The notes beneath the pieces were generated by a model that worked only from the letters and a program-made list of their open reading frames with translations, ran no database searches and was not told the DNA's origin. The translations under genes were made by a program, and so were the position numbers. Below are positions 23,268 through 37,835 of a stretch of DNA of 64,000 nucleotides, piece by piece. Source of the stretch: Globodera rostochiensis (lineage: Eukaryota > Nematoda > Chromadorea > Rhabditida > Heteroderidae); contig JAEVLN010000044.1 in assembly GCA_018350325.1 (NCBI GenBank), positions 88,668 through 152,667 of the forward strand, written 5' to 3'. The stretch's first letter is position 1; each line of letters starts with the position of its first letter.

Positions 23268-26200
23268 AATGGACGGAAAGTCGCCTTTCTATGGAGCCGA
23301 CGACTTTGTTTTACCTCCCCCCAATTCCTCTCCCCGCTGTGCTAATAATTGCCCATTTAATTTCGCCATTAATCGCTTCTGCCGCCGCCGTCCATGACGA
23401 GAGAATTTACACAATCGACCGCGAGGAATACGAAAGTTGGCTTTTATGATCGTAAAGCCATGCCCCCCCCCCCGGAGAGCCCATTCTGAAAAGAATGTGT
23501 TCAGAGTCCAAAGAATCCGAGAATCTGACTTCCGTTCCAAGCAATTTCGAACATTTGGTTGAAAAAAACAGATTTCCAAATTAAAATTTAAATAAAAGAA
23601 AAGCGCTGTAATGAGGTAGGCGTAAAAGGTGATTTAAACATTCCAATTTTCGATCGGAATCATTTTTGGAGGAAAGGAATAAAAAAACCCGTGGCAGCCG
23701 TTGCAGAGGAACAAACATCGCCTTCGGCAACAGAAAAACATTCTCAAAGGAACAAATTCGTTAGACAATAACCGGAATTTTGCTTTTCTGCCCAAATGTT
23801 CGAATGGATGTTCAAATTTTGGGGCAACTAATCCTTCAACGTGTTGATTATGCCACATTACCACACTCTGCTTCTCCCGACAGGATTTGCCGAACAGTTT
23901 CTTCTCCCCGAGGATTTCGATCTCGCCGAGAGCACTCCAAGTAAGGGATGGATCCAGTGAATCCGAGTTTTCCCATTTAACTTTTTTTAGTTCGAAAACC
24001 GACTCCACAAGATTTGGACTCAATTTTGAACCACGAATTATTCGAAGGTGATTGAGTTAGTTCCGCTGTTTAAGAAAGCTAATTGAAAGCCTTTAGGGGT
24101 GTTTAATCATTATGCTGAATTTTATGTAATTTAATTGAAGGTGACATCCTCGGAATGACCGCTCCGCCCACAGCGTCCACCACCCAAAAGTCACTATTCG
24201 GTTATGCGCACGATACACCACCCGCCGACGATGGACATCAGCCAAAAAAAGAGAATTTAGATCGGATCTTTTCGCAGCCAGTAAGAGAAATGGACACTGA
24301 AACCAGAAATGCCTTTTGACTAGGGTTGAGCGGGACCGGTACCGGGACGGGATTTCCCGGTTTTTTCAGGTCCCGGTCGGGACGGGCTTTTTGAAATCTA
24401 AAAGTCCCGGTCCCGGTTTTTTGGTTGAGAAAAATGAATAAATATGGCATTTCTGGACACACAGTTGCCGTCTATTCGTTGTTGAGCCTCGGCGGATGAC
24501 TAAACTAATTATCCCATTCGGGTCAGTATTACAGTTCACTGAACACCCAAACATATCCGAACAAACTGTGGCATGACGGCAACGTGCCATACATTCTGGA
24601 GGAGGGAATGAGTGCGCCGTAAGTGTGGGGTTGGCCTCTGGTGCGCAATTGGTCACATTTCAGGCAACGGGCAGCCATTGCCAGCGCTTTTGACGAGTAT
24701 AAAGGCAAGTCGCTCGTCGGGCAATCATTGGGGGAGGGAGGGGAGAGGGCCTCGGGCCAAGGGAATTTGAGAGCAATCATTGGGGGAGGGAGGGGAGAGG
24801 GCCTCGGGCCAAGGGAATTTGAGAGCAATCATTGGGGGAGGGAGGGGAGAGGGCCTCGGGCCAAGGGAATTTGAGAGCAATCATTGGGGGAGGGAGGGGA
24901 GAGGGCCTCGGGCCAAGGGAATTTGAGAGCAATCATTGGGGGAGGGAGGGGAGAGGGCCTCGGGCCAAGGGAATTTGAGAGCAATCATTGGGGGAGGGAG
25001 GGGAGAGGGCCTCGGGCCAAGGGAATTTAAGAGCAATCATTGGGGGAGGGAGAGGAGAGGGCCTCGGGCCAAGGGAATTTAAGAGCAATCATTGGGGGAG
25101 GGAGGGGAGAGGGCCTCGGGCCAAGGGAATTTGAGAGCAATCATTGGGGGAGGGAGGGGAGAGGGCCTCGGGCCAAGGGAATTTGAGAGCAATCATTGGG
25201 GGAGGGAGGGGAGAGGGCCTCGGGCCAAGGGAATTTAAGAGCAATCATTGGGGGAGGGAGGGGAGAGGGCCTCGGGCCAAGGGAATTTAAGAGCAATCAT
25301 TGGGGGAGGGAGAGGAGAGGGCCTCGGGCCAAGGGAATTTAAGAGCAATCATTGGGGGAGGGAGGGGAGAGGGCCTCGGGCCAAGGGAATTTAAGAGCAA
25401 TCATTGGGGGAGGGAGGGGAGAGGGCCTCGGGCCAAGGGAATTTGAGAGCAATCATTGGGGGAGGGAGGGGAGAGGGCCTCGGGGCCAAGGGAATTTGAG
25501 AGCAATCATTGGGGGAGGGAGGGGAGAGGGCCTCGGGCCAAGGGAATTTGAGAGCAATCATTGGGGGAGGGAGGGGAGAGGGCCTCGGGCCAAGGGAATT
25601 TGAGAGCAATCATTGGGGGAGGGAGGGGAGAGGGCCTCGGGCCAAGGGAATTTGAGAGCAATCATTGGGGGAGGGAGGGGAGAGGGCCTCGGGCCAAGGG
25701 AATTTAAGAGCAATCATTGGGGGAGGGAGGGGAGAGGGCCTCGGGCCAAGGGAATTTGAGAGCAATCATTGGGGGAGGGAGGGGAGAGGGCCTCGGGCCA
25801 AGGGAATTTGAGAGCAATCATTGGGGGAGGGAGGGGAGAGGGCCTCGGGCCAAGGGAATTTGAGAGCAATCATTGGGGGAGGGAGGGGAGAGGGCCTCGG
25901 GCCAAGGGAATTTGAGAGCAATCATTGGGGGAGGGAGGGGAGAGGGCCTCGGGCCAAGGGAATTTAAGAGCAATCATTGGGGGAGGGAGGGGAGAGGGCC
26001 TCAGGCCAAGGGAATTTGAGAGCAATCATTGGGGGAGGGAGGGGAGAGGGCCTCGGGCCAAGGGAATTTAAGAGCAATCATTGGGGGAGGGAGAGGAGAG
26101 GGCCTCGGGCCAAGGGAATTTGAGAGCAATCATTGGGGGAGGGAGGGGAGAGGGCCTCGGGCCAAGGGAATTTGAGAGCAATCATTGGGGGAGGGAGGGG

Positions 26201-28673
26201 AGAGGGCCTCGGGCCAAGGGAATTTAAGAGCAATCATTGGGGGAGGGAGGGGAGAGGGCCTCGGGCCAAGGGAATTTAAGAGCAATCATTGGGGGAGGGA
26301 GGGGAGAGGGCCTCGGGCCAAGGGAATTTAAGAGCAATCATTGGGGGAGGGAGGGGAGAGGGCCTCGGGCCAAGGGAATTTGAGAGCAATCATTGGGGGA
26401 GGGAGGGGAGAGGGCCTCGGGCCAAGGGAATTTGAGAGCAATCATTGGGGGAGGGAGGGGAGAGGGCCTCGGGCCAAGGGAATTTGAGAGCAATCATTGG
26501 GGGAGGGAGGGGAGAGGGCCTCGGGCCAAGGGAATTTGAGACTTATTGTTAAAGAAGCCAATGCCTTTAAGGCAAAACGTGCATTCGTTTCGTCCCACGA
26601 CAGAACACTGACGCCGACTACATTTATGTGAAGCGCAACTACGGGTTTGGGTGCGTTTCTGAGTTAATTTACATGGAAGGCACAAGAGACCGGACACAAA
26701 CCTTAGCCTAAACCGATACTTTCGGTAACCGGAATGCCAATGAAAACTTACCGTTCCCGCGGGATCCCGAATTCAATCTCGACGGAATTCCGAGAAATCT
26801 CGACGGCCGGTCTCTAGAAGGCACTCATTGTCAGATGCTCTTCGTACGTTGGAAGGGCTGGTGGGAATCAGACGGTCTCTTTGGAAGTGGACAAATGCTT
26901 CTCCAAGGGAATTATCGCTCATGAGCTGGTAAGTATAGAGTAGTAGGGACCGCGCCATGTGTTTCCGACAGTGAGTGATTTCGACAGTGAATTCCAAATA
27001 ATGTTTCGAACTTGTTAGACATTTCGAATTTTACTTTTAAATGCTTTTTAGACCTGTACGTTATCCGTTTTGCTAAAAAAACGCATTTTTAAGCTTGCCT
27101 CAAAATTACAGTTTTTGAATTGTTCGAATTTTTTCTTTTTTCAGGTATTTTATATCATTACGTGGGTCGAAATGCCTAAAAATAAGAATTTTATATTTCT
27201 TGGAAAATCACAGAATTTTCAACAATGGCACTGTCCGAAATCACTTATTGCCGAAATGATGCCGCAGGGACGTTGCCCCTATTCATTGTTCACTCCGTCC
27301 CCTCCCTGCCGCAGATGCATGCTTTGGGCTTCTTCCATGAGCATTCTCGCACAGATCGCGATGAATACGTGGACATTTTAGAGGACAATGTGCGTCCGGG
27401 GATGCTGAGAAATTTTGAGAAGTATCCAAAGAAAATAATCGACCCGCTTGGGATGCCGTACGACTACGGTTCCGTTATGCATTACCACAAATTGGCATTT
27501 TCTCGCAATGGAAGGTCGACTATTGTGCCGGTTTGCAGGGGATGAACTTTTCGCGCGTAACGCACTCTCTTTAGAAATCGAAGGCCACGGAGATTGGCCA
27601 AAGGTTTTGGGATGGGGGAGAGGTAAGACGAATTCACTGACTGAATGTTTGAAGGTACAAACTGAGCGAAATCGATGCAAAGAAAGTTAACAAATTGTAC
27701 CGATGCGACGGCGCCGGAATTGCGAAGGAAACAACCAACACGGAAACAACAACGGCACAAATTCCCAACACGGAAACAACAACAACACAAATTCCCAACA
27801 CGGAAACAACAACGGCACAAATTCCCAACACGGAAACAACAACGGCACAAATTCCCAACACGGAAACAACAACCGCACAAATTCCCAACACGGAAACAAC
27901 AGAGGCGAACACGACGACCGATGAGGACGAGGAGACGACGGCGGAAGGCAGCACAGAAACGGCCCCCGGGGAGGAAGAAACGGCCGCTTCTACGGGAGAA
28001 CCAGCAGCGACGGCTATGACAACAGACGGCGGAATGGAGGAGGAAACCACAACGGAGACGGGGGAGGAGGGCACCACAGCGGAGCCTAGGGGGACAACAC
28101 CTTTGACGGTTAAGAATAAAGTTTTGCCGAAAATGAGGAGGACCAAGGGAGAATGGACGGGGGACAGGGCGAAATGGCCGAATGTGGCTAAAAAGTTCAT
28201 CACTCTGTCAATTTGGTCCACACGAAGCGGCCGGAAGCACAACAAAGGCAATGCGAAGACGAAAAGCGAATGAGACACAGAAATTTTACAGGAAATGGCA
28301 CCCCCAAAGCACAAACGCTGGGAGGGGAGAAGCCGGGGGGGCTCATCAGAATACGCGGCGGGGGGAGGGAGAGAGAGCGTTGCGTCGACCTCAACGCGCA
28401 CTGTGAAATGTGGGAACGGTTGAGCCATTGTTTGCACTCGGCCAAATATATGCGCCATTATTGTCGCAAGTCGTGCGGTTTTTGTGACGAAACAGAGGAA
28501 AAGCAAAGTGTTACGGTCTAAAAAGCAAAAATAAAATCAATTATTTAGCAGACCGGTTCGAAGCGTGCACCGACAAGAACCATTTCTGCACTTATTGGGC
28601 TCAGAACGGCGAGTGCGACAAAGGGTCCAAGTTTATGAAACTCTTCTGCAAACGATCCTGCAGATTGTGTTGA
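23268..28673 (+). CDS. Astacin-family (M12A) zinc metalloprotease with two ShK domains
   Basis: Secreted nematode astacin (NAS type). A hydrophobic leader ([17 protein letters not shown], about 23330-23385) is followed by pro-region exons at about 23890-23941, 23990-24048 and 24141-24282. These include LFEGDIL, the FxGD aspartate switch that holds astacins inactive. The mature domain begins [16 protein letters not shown] (24530) and [20 protein letters not shown] (across a GC-AG intron). It continues [19 protein letters not shown], then the zinc site [19 protein letters not shown] split by an intron (26930/27315), and the Met-turn SVMHY. A linker of 30-bp in-frame repeats follows (27745-27900). 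ShK-like six-cysteine domains lie at 28380-28490 and 28565-28670, the second ending at the stop. The first-exon start is inferred from phase. Introns hold a 52-bp array and a small MITE. Confidence 0.9.
24321..24425. mobile_element. One-ended GC-rich element remnant in an astacin intron
   Basis: Starts TAGGGTTGAGCGGGACCGG, a hAT-like left terminus, followed by low-complexity GTCCCGG/CCGGGAC motifs. No matching right terminus or target duplication was found nearby, so it appears truncated. It resembles the interior style of the elements at 7131-8475. Confidence 0.45.
24721..26540 (+). repeat. 52-bp tandem array in a GC-AG intron of the astacin gene
   Basis: About 35 units. Each begins GCAATCATTGGGGGAGGG, continues through AGGGGAGAGGGCCTCGGGCC and ends AAGGGAATTTGAGA or AATTTAAGA. 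The G-rich strand is the coding strand. Units differ by G/A at two or three sites. The host intron has donor AAAG|GCAAGT (24705) and acceptor CCTTTAAG (about 26571), which join DEYKG to KTCIRF in phase 1. No GT dinucleotide is seen in the unit on the gene strand. Confidence 0.95.
26684..26816. mobile_element. 133-bp hAT-like MITE in an astacin intron
   Basis: Termini AAGAGACCGG and CCGGTCTCTA are inverted repeats except for the outermost base. They are flanked by the exact 8-bp duplication GAAGGCAC (26676-26683 and 26817-26824). Its ends match those of the element at 57508-58424. It sits in the short intron between the exons encoding YVKRNYGFG and [10 protein letters not shown]. Confidence 0.8.
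27745..27900 (+). repeat. In-frame 30-bp coding repeat in the astacin linker
   Basis: Five 30-bp units encode [10 protein letters not shown] (one with TQIP), followed by an acidic Thr/Glu/Ala-rich tail. Because the period is 30, the reading frame is preserved. The Thr-rich content suggests an O-glycosylated spacer between the catalytic and ShK domains; that role is inferred. Confidence 0.85.
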
Positions 28674-28765
28674 TTTTGTTTGCTCTTTTTGTTTTATTTT
28701 TTTGGCAAATTGAATATTTAAATTGAGAAATGATTCATTTCGTTTTTCCGTGCGTTTTCGCCACA

Positions 28766-31700
28766 TCAATGGGAAGATGCACCGCCGCCAATCAACGCGT
28801 TGATGTTTTTGAGGTCCTGCAACGAATATTTTATCCGTAAGAAACAAATCGTCCGTCCGTCCGTCACCTTTGAAGGCGATTGGTGGAAATTATATCGGCC
28901 GCGCACGAAACGTCCCGGTTGTGAGGGGGCGAAGTTTTGTGCGTATTGCGACATTGACATGACATTTATTCGATCCGCGACAATTTTGACGGGCGTCAAC
29001 GGATTCAGTGGGATTTTTGGAAAAGGAATCAGCGGAACGACATTCTGAAACGTTAAGTCAGATTACTCAATAAATGGACCTTACCGACCTCTTTGCCGTC
29101 GGATCCCGCTGGGTGTAACATTTTGACGAGCTCTTTCACGCAATTCACAAAGACCCGATTATAAAAACTAAATATTTAACAAATTCCAAAAAGAAATGAC
29201 GTCAATTGACTGTCAGCTCCACCTGATCAGATCATCGTAATTCTTTTTTTCCGATTCACTGCTTAATGCCTTTGATGTATTGCCGTCTTCAATTAAAACG
29301 GCTCTGTAAATACGACTCGATGCTTGGGGTTGACGGCGATAGTGACACCTAAGAAATTGGGAAAGGACTGTAAATTCACTTCGGCACATCTGCTCTGCTT
29401 CACATTATGTTCTGGAAAGTGATGTCCAGCATGCACACTTTAGCGATTATGTAAAGTACACACATCAGAAGCTGGTCCAGATGACGATCCATCAAAAGAT
29501 GCGTTTTAGTCCGAAAGACGTGCTAAATGTAAAAGGACCAAAATGAACAAGGGGAGAGGGCAGTCGCTGGTTGTTCATATGAAAGCACCTCAAAAAGCGT
29601 CCAAATTTTGTGCCGAGTTAGGTCGTCTACTATACGCAAACGTTCACAAAGATCGGAAAGACGTATCGCCGACAAATGGAAAACCTAAAAAACCTATCCA
29701 AATATGTGCCGATCGGCAACTAATGCGACCTTCTTGAAGAAAATGACGATGGCCGGGGGGAGGTCTATGCTCCGCTGAATGTACGCCGTCGATGAAGGCG
29801 ACAAAATTTGTGACCCGGGCACAGTCGAAGGCTCCCCAAAGGCTTCAACAGAGCGACTGACGCTAAGAATAGACCAAAGTTGAGAATCGGCCTTCCACGC
29901 AAATTCGTCCAGGACGCTCTCTTCGACCTTTGTGAACATTCTCATTAATTAACAATACATTCCCTCACTCTGTTCAAATGGTTGACGGCTCCTCGACTCA
30001 GTCCGACCCCCGCTCCAATGACCAATTCAAAGATTTTGTAAAAGGCAATCGGAGCCACGACTCCCCGGAAAAGTTCGAAAGTCCACGGAAAATGTCGTTC
30101 ACTGTTGTAGGCAAACAAAATAAGTTCAGACGCGCAAAGGAAAACGGACGCCAGAAATTCCACATTTTGAAAGATCACCTGAATGGAACTCGGATTACCA
30201 TTTGAGTTGGGCGAAATTAGAGGATAAAACATTTTTCAATTAGATCAACCGTTAAAGTAAACTCAGAATAGGAATTTTTTATTCCAAAAATAACTGTCAC
30301 CCCCAGGTCCAATTGCATTTCCATGCCCAAATTCACTGCTCTTTCTCTGTCGTGCGTTACTACTCTTAGCAACAGATAATAGAAAAGTTGTTCAATCTGC
30401 GAATATCCAATTTAATTATTCCGCAAAAACGTTAAACATTTTATACGTCGGCTATCCGCTGAGTAATATTTGATTGGAATTCGCTGTCAAAGTCGGAATT
30501 CAGAATCACGTCTTCGGCCGCTCTCGAAGCGAAGTTCCGAGACCAAATTTCAACTAAACCAATCAGACTTTGGGAGCTAAATTAGTAAGCCGGTGCCTTG
30601 TTCCAAGACAAATTCCCTGGGGTCCTCCTGGCAGTCGCCGAATAGATAAACGAGCAGTTCATCTTCAATTCCCTTGAAACCAGACAGCAAATTGTGAAGC
30701 TTTTGCGCCTCATTTTGCTCATTAGAAGACAATGCATTAGGGCAAATTGTCTGAAGTTCTTTATGTTACAAAGGCGAACAGCAAAAGCAAACTTCAGTGG
30801 TTATAACATAGGATTTGCCGGACAGCGGCGCTCTGCTGCTTGTTTTGCGACTGCTCAGCTTGTCAAAACAGTCCTGGGCGTTGATCTTGATCATCAGTTC
30901 CACGTCCATTGTCTGCTGTTGATCCAAATCGCCAACCATTCGCAAAACTGACACAGCAGCCACCTCTACCATTGGATAAATCGAATTATAATGCCATAAA
31001 AATGTTCTCACCACAAAAAGATATTTGTTAAGGACAATAAACGTACCATCAAACTCGCCGTAATAAGTCGATGAAAAGTTTTGCAAAATGGGGGCTAAAA
31101 AGATCCGTTCGTCCACTTCAGAACGTCCCATCAATGCCGCTTGGTAAAGCTGATTAAATGCCTTTCTTAAACAAAATATTGGTCAGTTCTTTGCTTTACC
31201 AAAGTCAATAAACCTATTCTCTTCAACATTAACCAACAATCCGCCGTTGTCCGTTCCGTACCCAACGATTTCGCACTCGGAGGACAATTTGTGTAAAAGC
31301 GGAGAAACCCAATGGATTTGCAAGTGCTTGGCATCCAAAACTACGCCTTCAAACTCCTCACAGAGCAATTCGAGCGGGGATTGGCCCTTAACTCGTAACG
31401 ATTGGACTGAAAATGACATTTATCAACGATTTAACGGAATGCATCACCAAACGAAGAACTCAACAGTCTTTGCTGCCCTGACCGTTGAAGAGCATTGAAA
31501 ACATAATCAAACAAGCACAAAAGGAGGTGAAACGAATGCAACAGGTCCTCCTGCGACGAAGTGAACTGTTCTGAAATGTAATTAAAGTCAAATGTTAACT
31601 TTAATTTCAAACCGGCAACCCAAAAACTCCAACGCGCATAGCCGGACGGAGGAGTGGGGGTCTTTACAAATATCGTTAGAATCTTCGAAAAATTTTCCAG

Positions 31701-32487
31701 GATATTTTAAAATTTGGTTGCAAATCTCTTAACTAATTGGGTCTAAATGTTCTCCCTGGTCTCTAATAAAATCAACATACTTCTAAGGGCAACAAACAAA
31801 GTCCAAACAAATTCAAAGAGTGAACAACTCGTCAGTTTAGGCAACAGAGGATATCTTTGAGGTGAATCTCCGGTTGAAGATGGACAAGTTACATTTTCAA
31901 ATACACGTCGAAAAATAGGTAGAAACTGAAATTTGTTTAAAAAGTTCGTCGAATTGTTGAACCTTTTTGAAGACCACTGCAGCCACAGCCAAATTAGATT
32001 GGACATGCCTAACATACTCCAAAAGACGCCGAGAAGCAACGATCAATTCTGCCCAACTGTCGAGCTTGTCAAAGAATTCGAGCACGCTGATTTCGCATAT
32101 GGAAAGCAATTTTGACAGCGAATATTTGCAGACGAGCTCTTTTCCGATTGGTGTTGCCTGCCAAACATTCGTAAAGAAAGCACATGCCATCCAAGAATTG
32201 CGATTGCCCTAATATTAGTGAAGAAGTACTTTCTTCCATGAGTTCCTGATTATATGGACCCATACCTCTAACACAATCTGTTGACCAATTGTATCATACT
32301 GTTTCCACGCTTTCTCAATAAGTTCGCCGCTTATCGTTGAGTCCAACTTTGAGAAAAGTTCTAAAAATTCTTTCGAAGGCTGATCACCAAGCTCCAACAT
32401 TGGCGCCTGGCAATTGTCAGAAATAACTGCATCCGCGTTATCCTGATCTTCCATTCTCTTGAAAAGGTAGAATCGATCATCAACCAT
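28766..32487 (-). CDS. lin-35: Retinoblastoma-family pocket protein (p107/p130/LIN-35-like)
   Basis: Transcriptional co-repressor acting with E2F/DP and DREAM-type complexes. The N-terminal domain (32487-31570) matches p107/p130: SLSKLLSICEISVLEFFDKL, NLAVAAVVFKK and LFEFVWTLFVALRSM, then EDLLHSFHLLLCLFDYVF. The region 31419-30766 includes a p107-like DERIFLAP segment. Pocket A is recognisable at 30230-29700 (LFAYNSERHFPWTFELF, FYKIFELVIG, GLSRGAVNHLN). Pocket B lies at about 29690-29220 (RLSDLCERLR, MDRHLDQLLMCVLYIIAKV, YRRQPQASSRIYRAVLIE). The C-terminal part has FYNRVFVNCVKEL and PLIPFPKIP and ends GGGASSH at 28766. The start is the ATG at 32487, or the Met at about 32454. Introns are short. 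It converges on the astacin gene with a 92-bp gap. Confidence 0.92.
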
Positions 32488-32825
32488 CTTTATTCTGATT
32501 TCTAATGAGCATAAAAGGAAAAAAGCTATTTAAGACGAACAAAAACTTCAGTATCTGCTTCACAGCACGGGCTTTAAGGCCCTGGAAACTATTCTAGCGC
32601 TGGTATTATTTGTTAAGGACGTACCAGCGAACGCGGACTGACTTTTGCCTTGCCTTTTAAAGCGTTGGCATAATGTAAATGTAAAATTTTTTTGAAAAAC
32701 AAAAAAATTTTGTTGGGGGGAGACGTAAACGGCACACTTACATATCAATCACTTAAATTAAGACTTACTGATTTACTCAGTTACTGGGAGTATGTTTATG
32801 CATTCATTGCTCAAAAAATTTTAGA
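32488..32825. promoter_or_regulatory. Shared divergent promoter region of lin-35-like and RtcB genes
   Basis: The two start codons point away from each other with only 338 bp between them, so both promoters must lie here unless there are distant 5' exons. The sequence is AT-rich with a poly-A/T patch at 32690-32712. I could not assign individual transcription-factor sites. Confidence 0.5.
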
Positions 32826-35309
<2,484 letters not shown>

Positions 35310-36844
35310 TAAAATGTTATTTTATTGTTAGATTAAAGTTTTGTTGAGATTTGCAGCTTTATTACAATAAACACGTATTTGTGACTATAATTATTTATTC
35401 CATGCCCAAATTTCTCTTCCAATTGAAATGAATTAAATCGTTTTTCCCTTCCTTTCGCGAGGCTTTATGAAGCGTAGAAATCCCTTTTTATGGGATACGT
35501 CCACTCAAAAACCGAATCATGGAATTGATTTATGGAGTGAGGTGGAAGTTCGAATGGGAAAGAATAAATGGAGACGCGGGGATTTTGTAAATTTGCGAAA
35601 GAAATCCTCAGATAACTTTGCCCCTTTCTCTTTACCCCTCAGGGGCCGTCGGAATTTCCGTCCCTTTAACGTTCCCTTCCATCCGATGCCAATGAATGTA
35701 TTCGTCGCCAATTTCCCTTTCTCCTTTTTGCATTCATTTTTTGCTTCTCAACTCAATAGGATTTACGAACGGCAGCAACAAAAACGAGAAAGAAGCGGAG
35801 ACGGGGGAGGGGAGGGGGGGGGGGGGGTCATCGTCTCATAGTCAGCGAGCAGTGTGTGGTGTGCTGTGTGAATGTGGAAGAACACCGTTCACCCCCCCCC
35901 CCCCCCCAATTAGTGAGCAAGTCCCCCCCCCCCCTCACACATCGCGGTGTTCTTCACAGTGATTTTCCAAAAGATTTTATGTTTATTTTGGGTTCCTCAC
36001 TATCCGCCATTCGCATTTTCCCCCCCCCCCCCCCTCCCCTCCCCCCTCCCTCCCTTTTCACTTATAATGGGACAGACAAAACAGCCAACAGCAACCAGTT
36101 GGGCGGGGAGGCGGAGGATGAATTGTCGTTGGCGCCAAAAGCAGATCCTCCCATTCCAGCTCATCTGATCCCCCCCCCCTCTCCCCCCCCCCCCCCCCCC
36201 TCCCCCCCCCCTCCCGCCATTTATATGCATTTTCACCGAAATTCCCTCCGCTTTCCCATGCCCTCGGGCATTTCTCTCGCCCTCCAGCCAATCCATCACT
36301 TTCCCCTCCTTCCCCGCGGGCGATCCTTTCACCATCGCGCAGACCGCGCTTTTCCCATTTCAAAACAAATTTTGGAGGCCAAAGGCTGAATTTATCCGTT
36401 CATCACTTTTTCGGATCAGTTTCTGAGAGCAATCCGTTGGAATCGAAGTCTTCACGGATAAAAGAAAATTATTTTCAGTAAAACGGACCGATGGACATTA
36501 TTCAGACGGTGCCACTCCCTCCCTCCCCAGCTGCTGCTGACCAACATCCCCTTCCCCCCCCCCCCCCAATCAAATCCATTGCCACTTAGCTGAAGGGGTA
36601 CTTGAGCCAGACACGCCCGTGGGAATTCGTTCTGGGGGGGGGGGGGGGGGGCAATGTGATGAGTGAATACGGATGGAAGTAGACGGACAATTGATCCCTT
36701 CTCCGGGGACAACCGAAACGAAATCCTTCCCCATTTTTCCCACAGAGCAACACATTGTCCCAACGGTGTCATTTTATTCGCGCACTATCTCATTACCCCC
36801 CCCCCCGTCGATTCACAGAAGTACGTCCCCGCCATCTGGACTCC
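35310..36844. other. Low-complexity region between RtcB and ADAMTS, no supported gene
   Basis: After the RtcB stop the sequence becomes rich in C- and G-runs: G-run near 35815, C-runs near 35892, 35923, 36020, 36170, 36182-36210 and 36555, a G-run near 36636 and a C-run near 36797. Forward frames here (for example 35856-36389) are Pro-rich by-products of those runs. No family resemblance seen. Confidence 0.4.
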
Positions 36845-37425
36845 CTTCTCCTCAACTCCTCCGTCCGCCTGTTGTGTTCATCTTCTTCCCTTCCTCAACT
36901 CCTCCGTCCGCCTGTTGTGTTCATCTTCTTCCCTTCCTCAACTCCTCCGTCCGCCTGTTGTGTTCATCTTCTTCCCCTCCTCAACTCCTCCGTCCGCCTG
37001 TTGTGTTCATCTTCTTCCCCTCCTCAACTCCTCCGTCCGCCTGTTGTGTTCATCTTCTTCCCCTCCTCAACTCCTCCGTCCGCCTGTTGTGTTCATCTTC
37101 TTCCCCTCCTCAACTCCTCCGTCCGCCTGTTGTGTTCATCTTCTTCCCCTCCTCAACTCCTCCGTCCGCCTGTTGTGTTCATCTTCTCCCCCTCCTCAAC
37201 TCCTCCGTCCGCCTGTTGTGTTCATCTTCTTCCCCTCCTCAACTCCTCCGTCCGCCTGTTGTGTTCATCTTCTTCCCCTCCTCAACTCCTCCGTCCGCCT
37301 GTTGTGTTCATCTTCTTCCCCTCCTCAACTCCTCCGTCCGCCTGTTGTGTTCATCTTCTTCCCCTCCTCAACTCCTCCGTCCGCCTGTTGTGTTCATCTT
37401 CTTCCCCTGCTCTTCTTCTTGCTCT
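36845..37425 (+). repeat. 43-bp pyrimidine-rich tandem array
   Basis: About 13 copies of a 43-bp unit reading CCTCAACTCCTCCGTCCG, CCTGTTGTGTTCATC, TTCTTCCC in succession. The first two copies have TTCTTCCCTT, the rest CCCCT. The period is not a multiple of three and the unit lacks stops on the + strand, so three overlapping frames of about 260 codons stay open with the same periodic peptide. It lies upstream of the ADAMTS pro-domain and ends shortly before an acceptor-like AATCGCAG (37453), so it may be in a 5' intron. Confidence 0.92.
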
Positions 37426-37835
37426 TCCGCCCTCATCCATCCAACTAATCGCAGAAGCGGCTAACCAACTGGTTTGTCTTTCGCCGGGCGTTCTTTTGAA
37501 GTTCCTTGCCGACCGATGGCTGTGTTGGGTTGGGTGATGTGGTTAATTATGCAAAGGATGAGCAAAGTGATCAGAGGACAAAATAGGAAAAGCCGAAAAC
37601 ACGAGCGATTGATCCGCTGATCTCCCAGCATAACTCATCCCCTCCCTCACACATTCCACAAAACATTTGTCTCTTCAATTCATTCCAAGCAGCATCATCG
37701 CAGCCTTTTTGTCAGATTGCTTGTCAGAATGACGTATTTGCTGTCTTCTTTTCCATTGAGCAGTTGAACCTTTGAACTGCTTGCTCTTCTTTCCCATTTG
37801 GTCTTTCCGTTCAATGCTCCTGACTCTCCACTCCG

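Noticed and set aside
36663..37537. 260-codon forward frames with repeated LLNSSVRLLCSSS
   Set aside because: All three forward frames give the same periodic peptide from a 43-bp array; no sign of selection on one frame.
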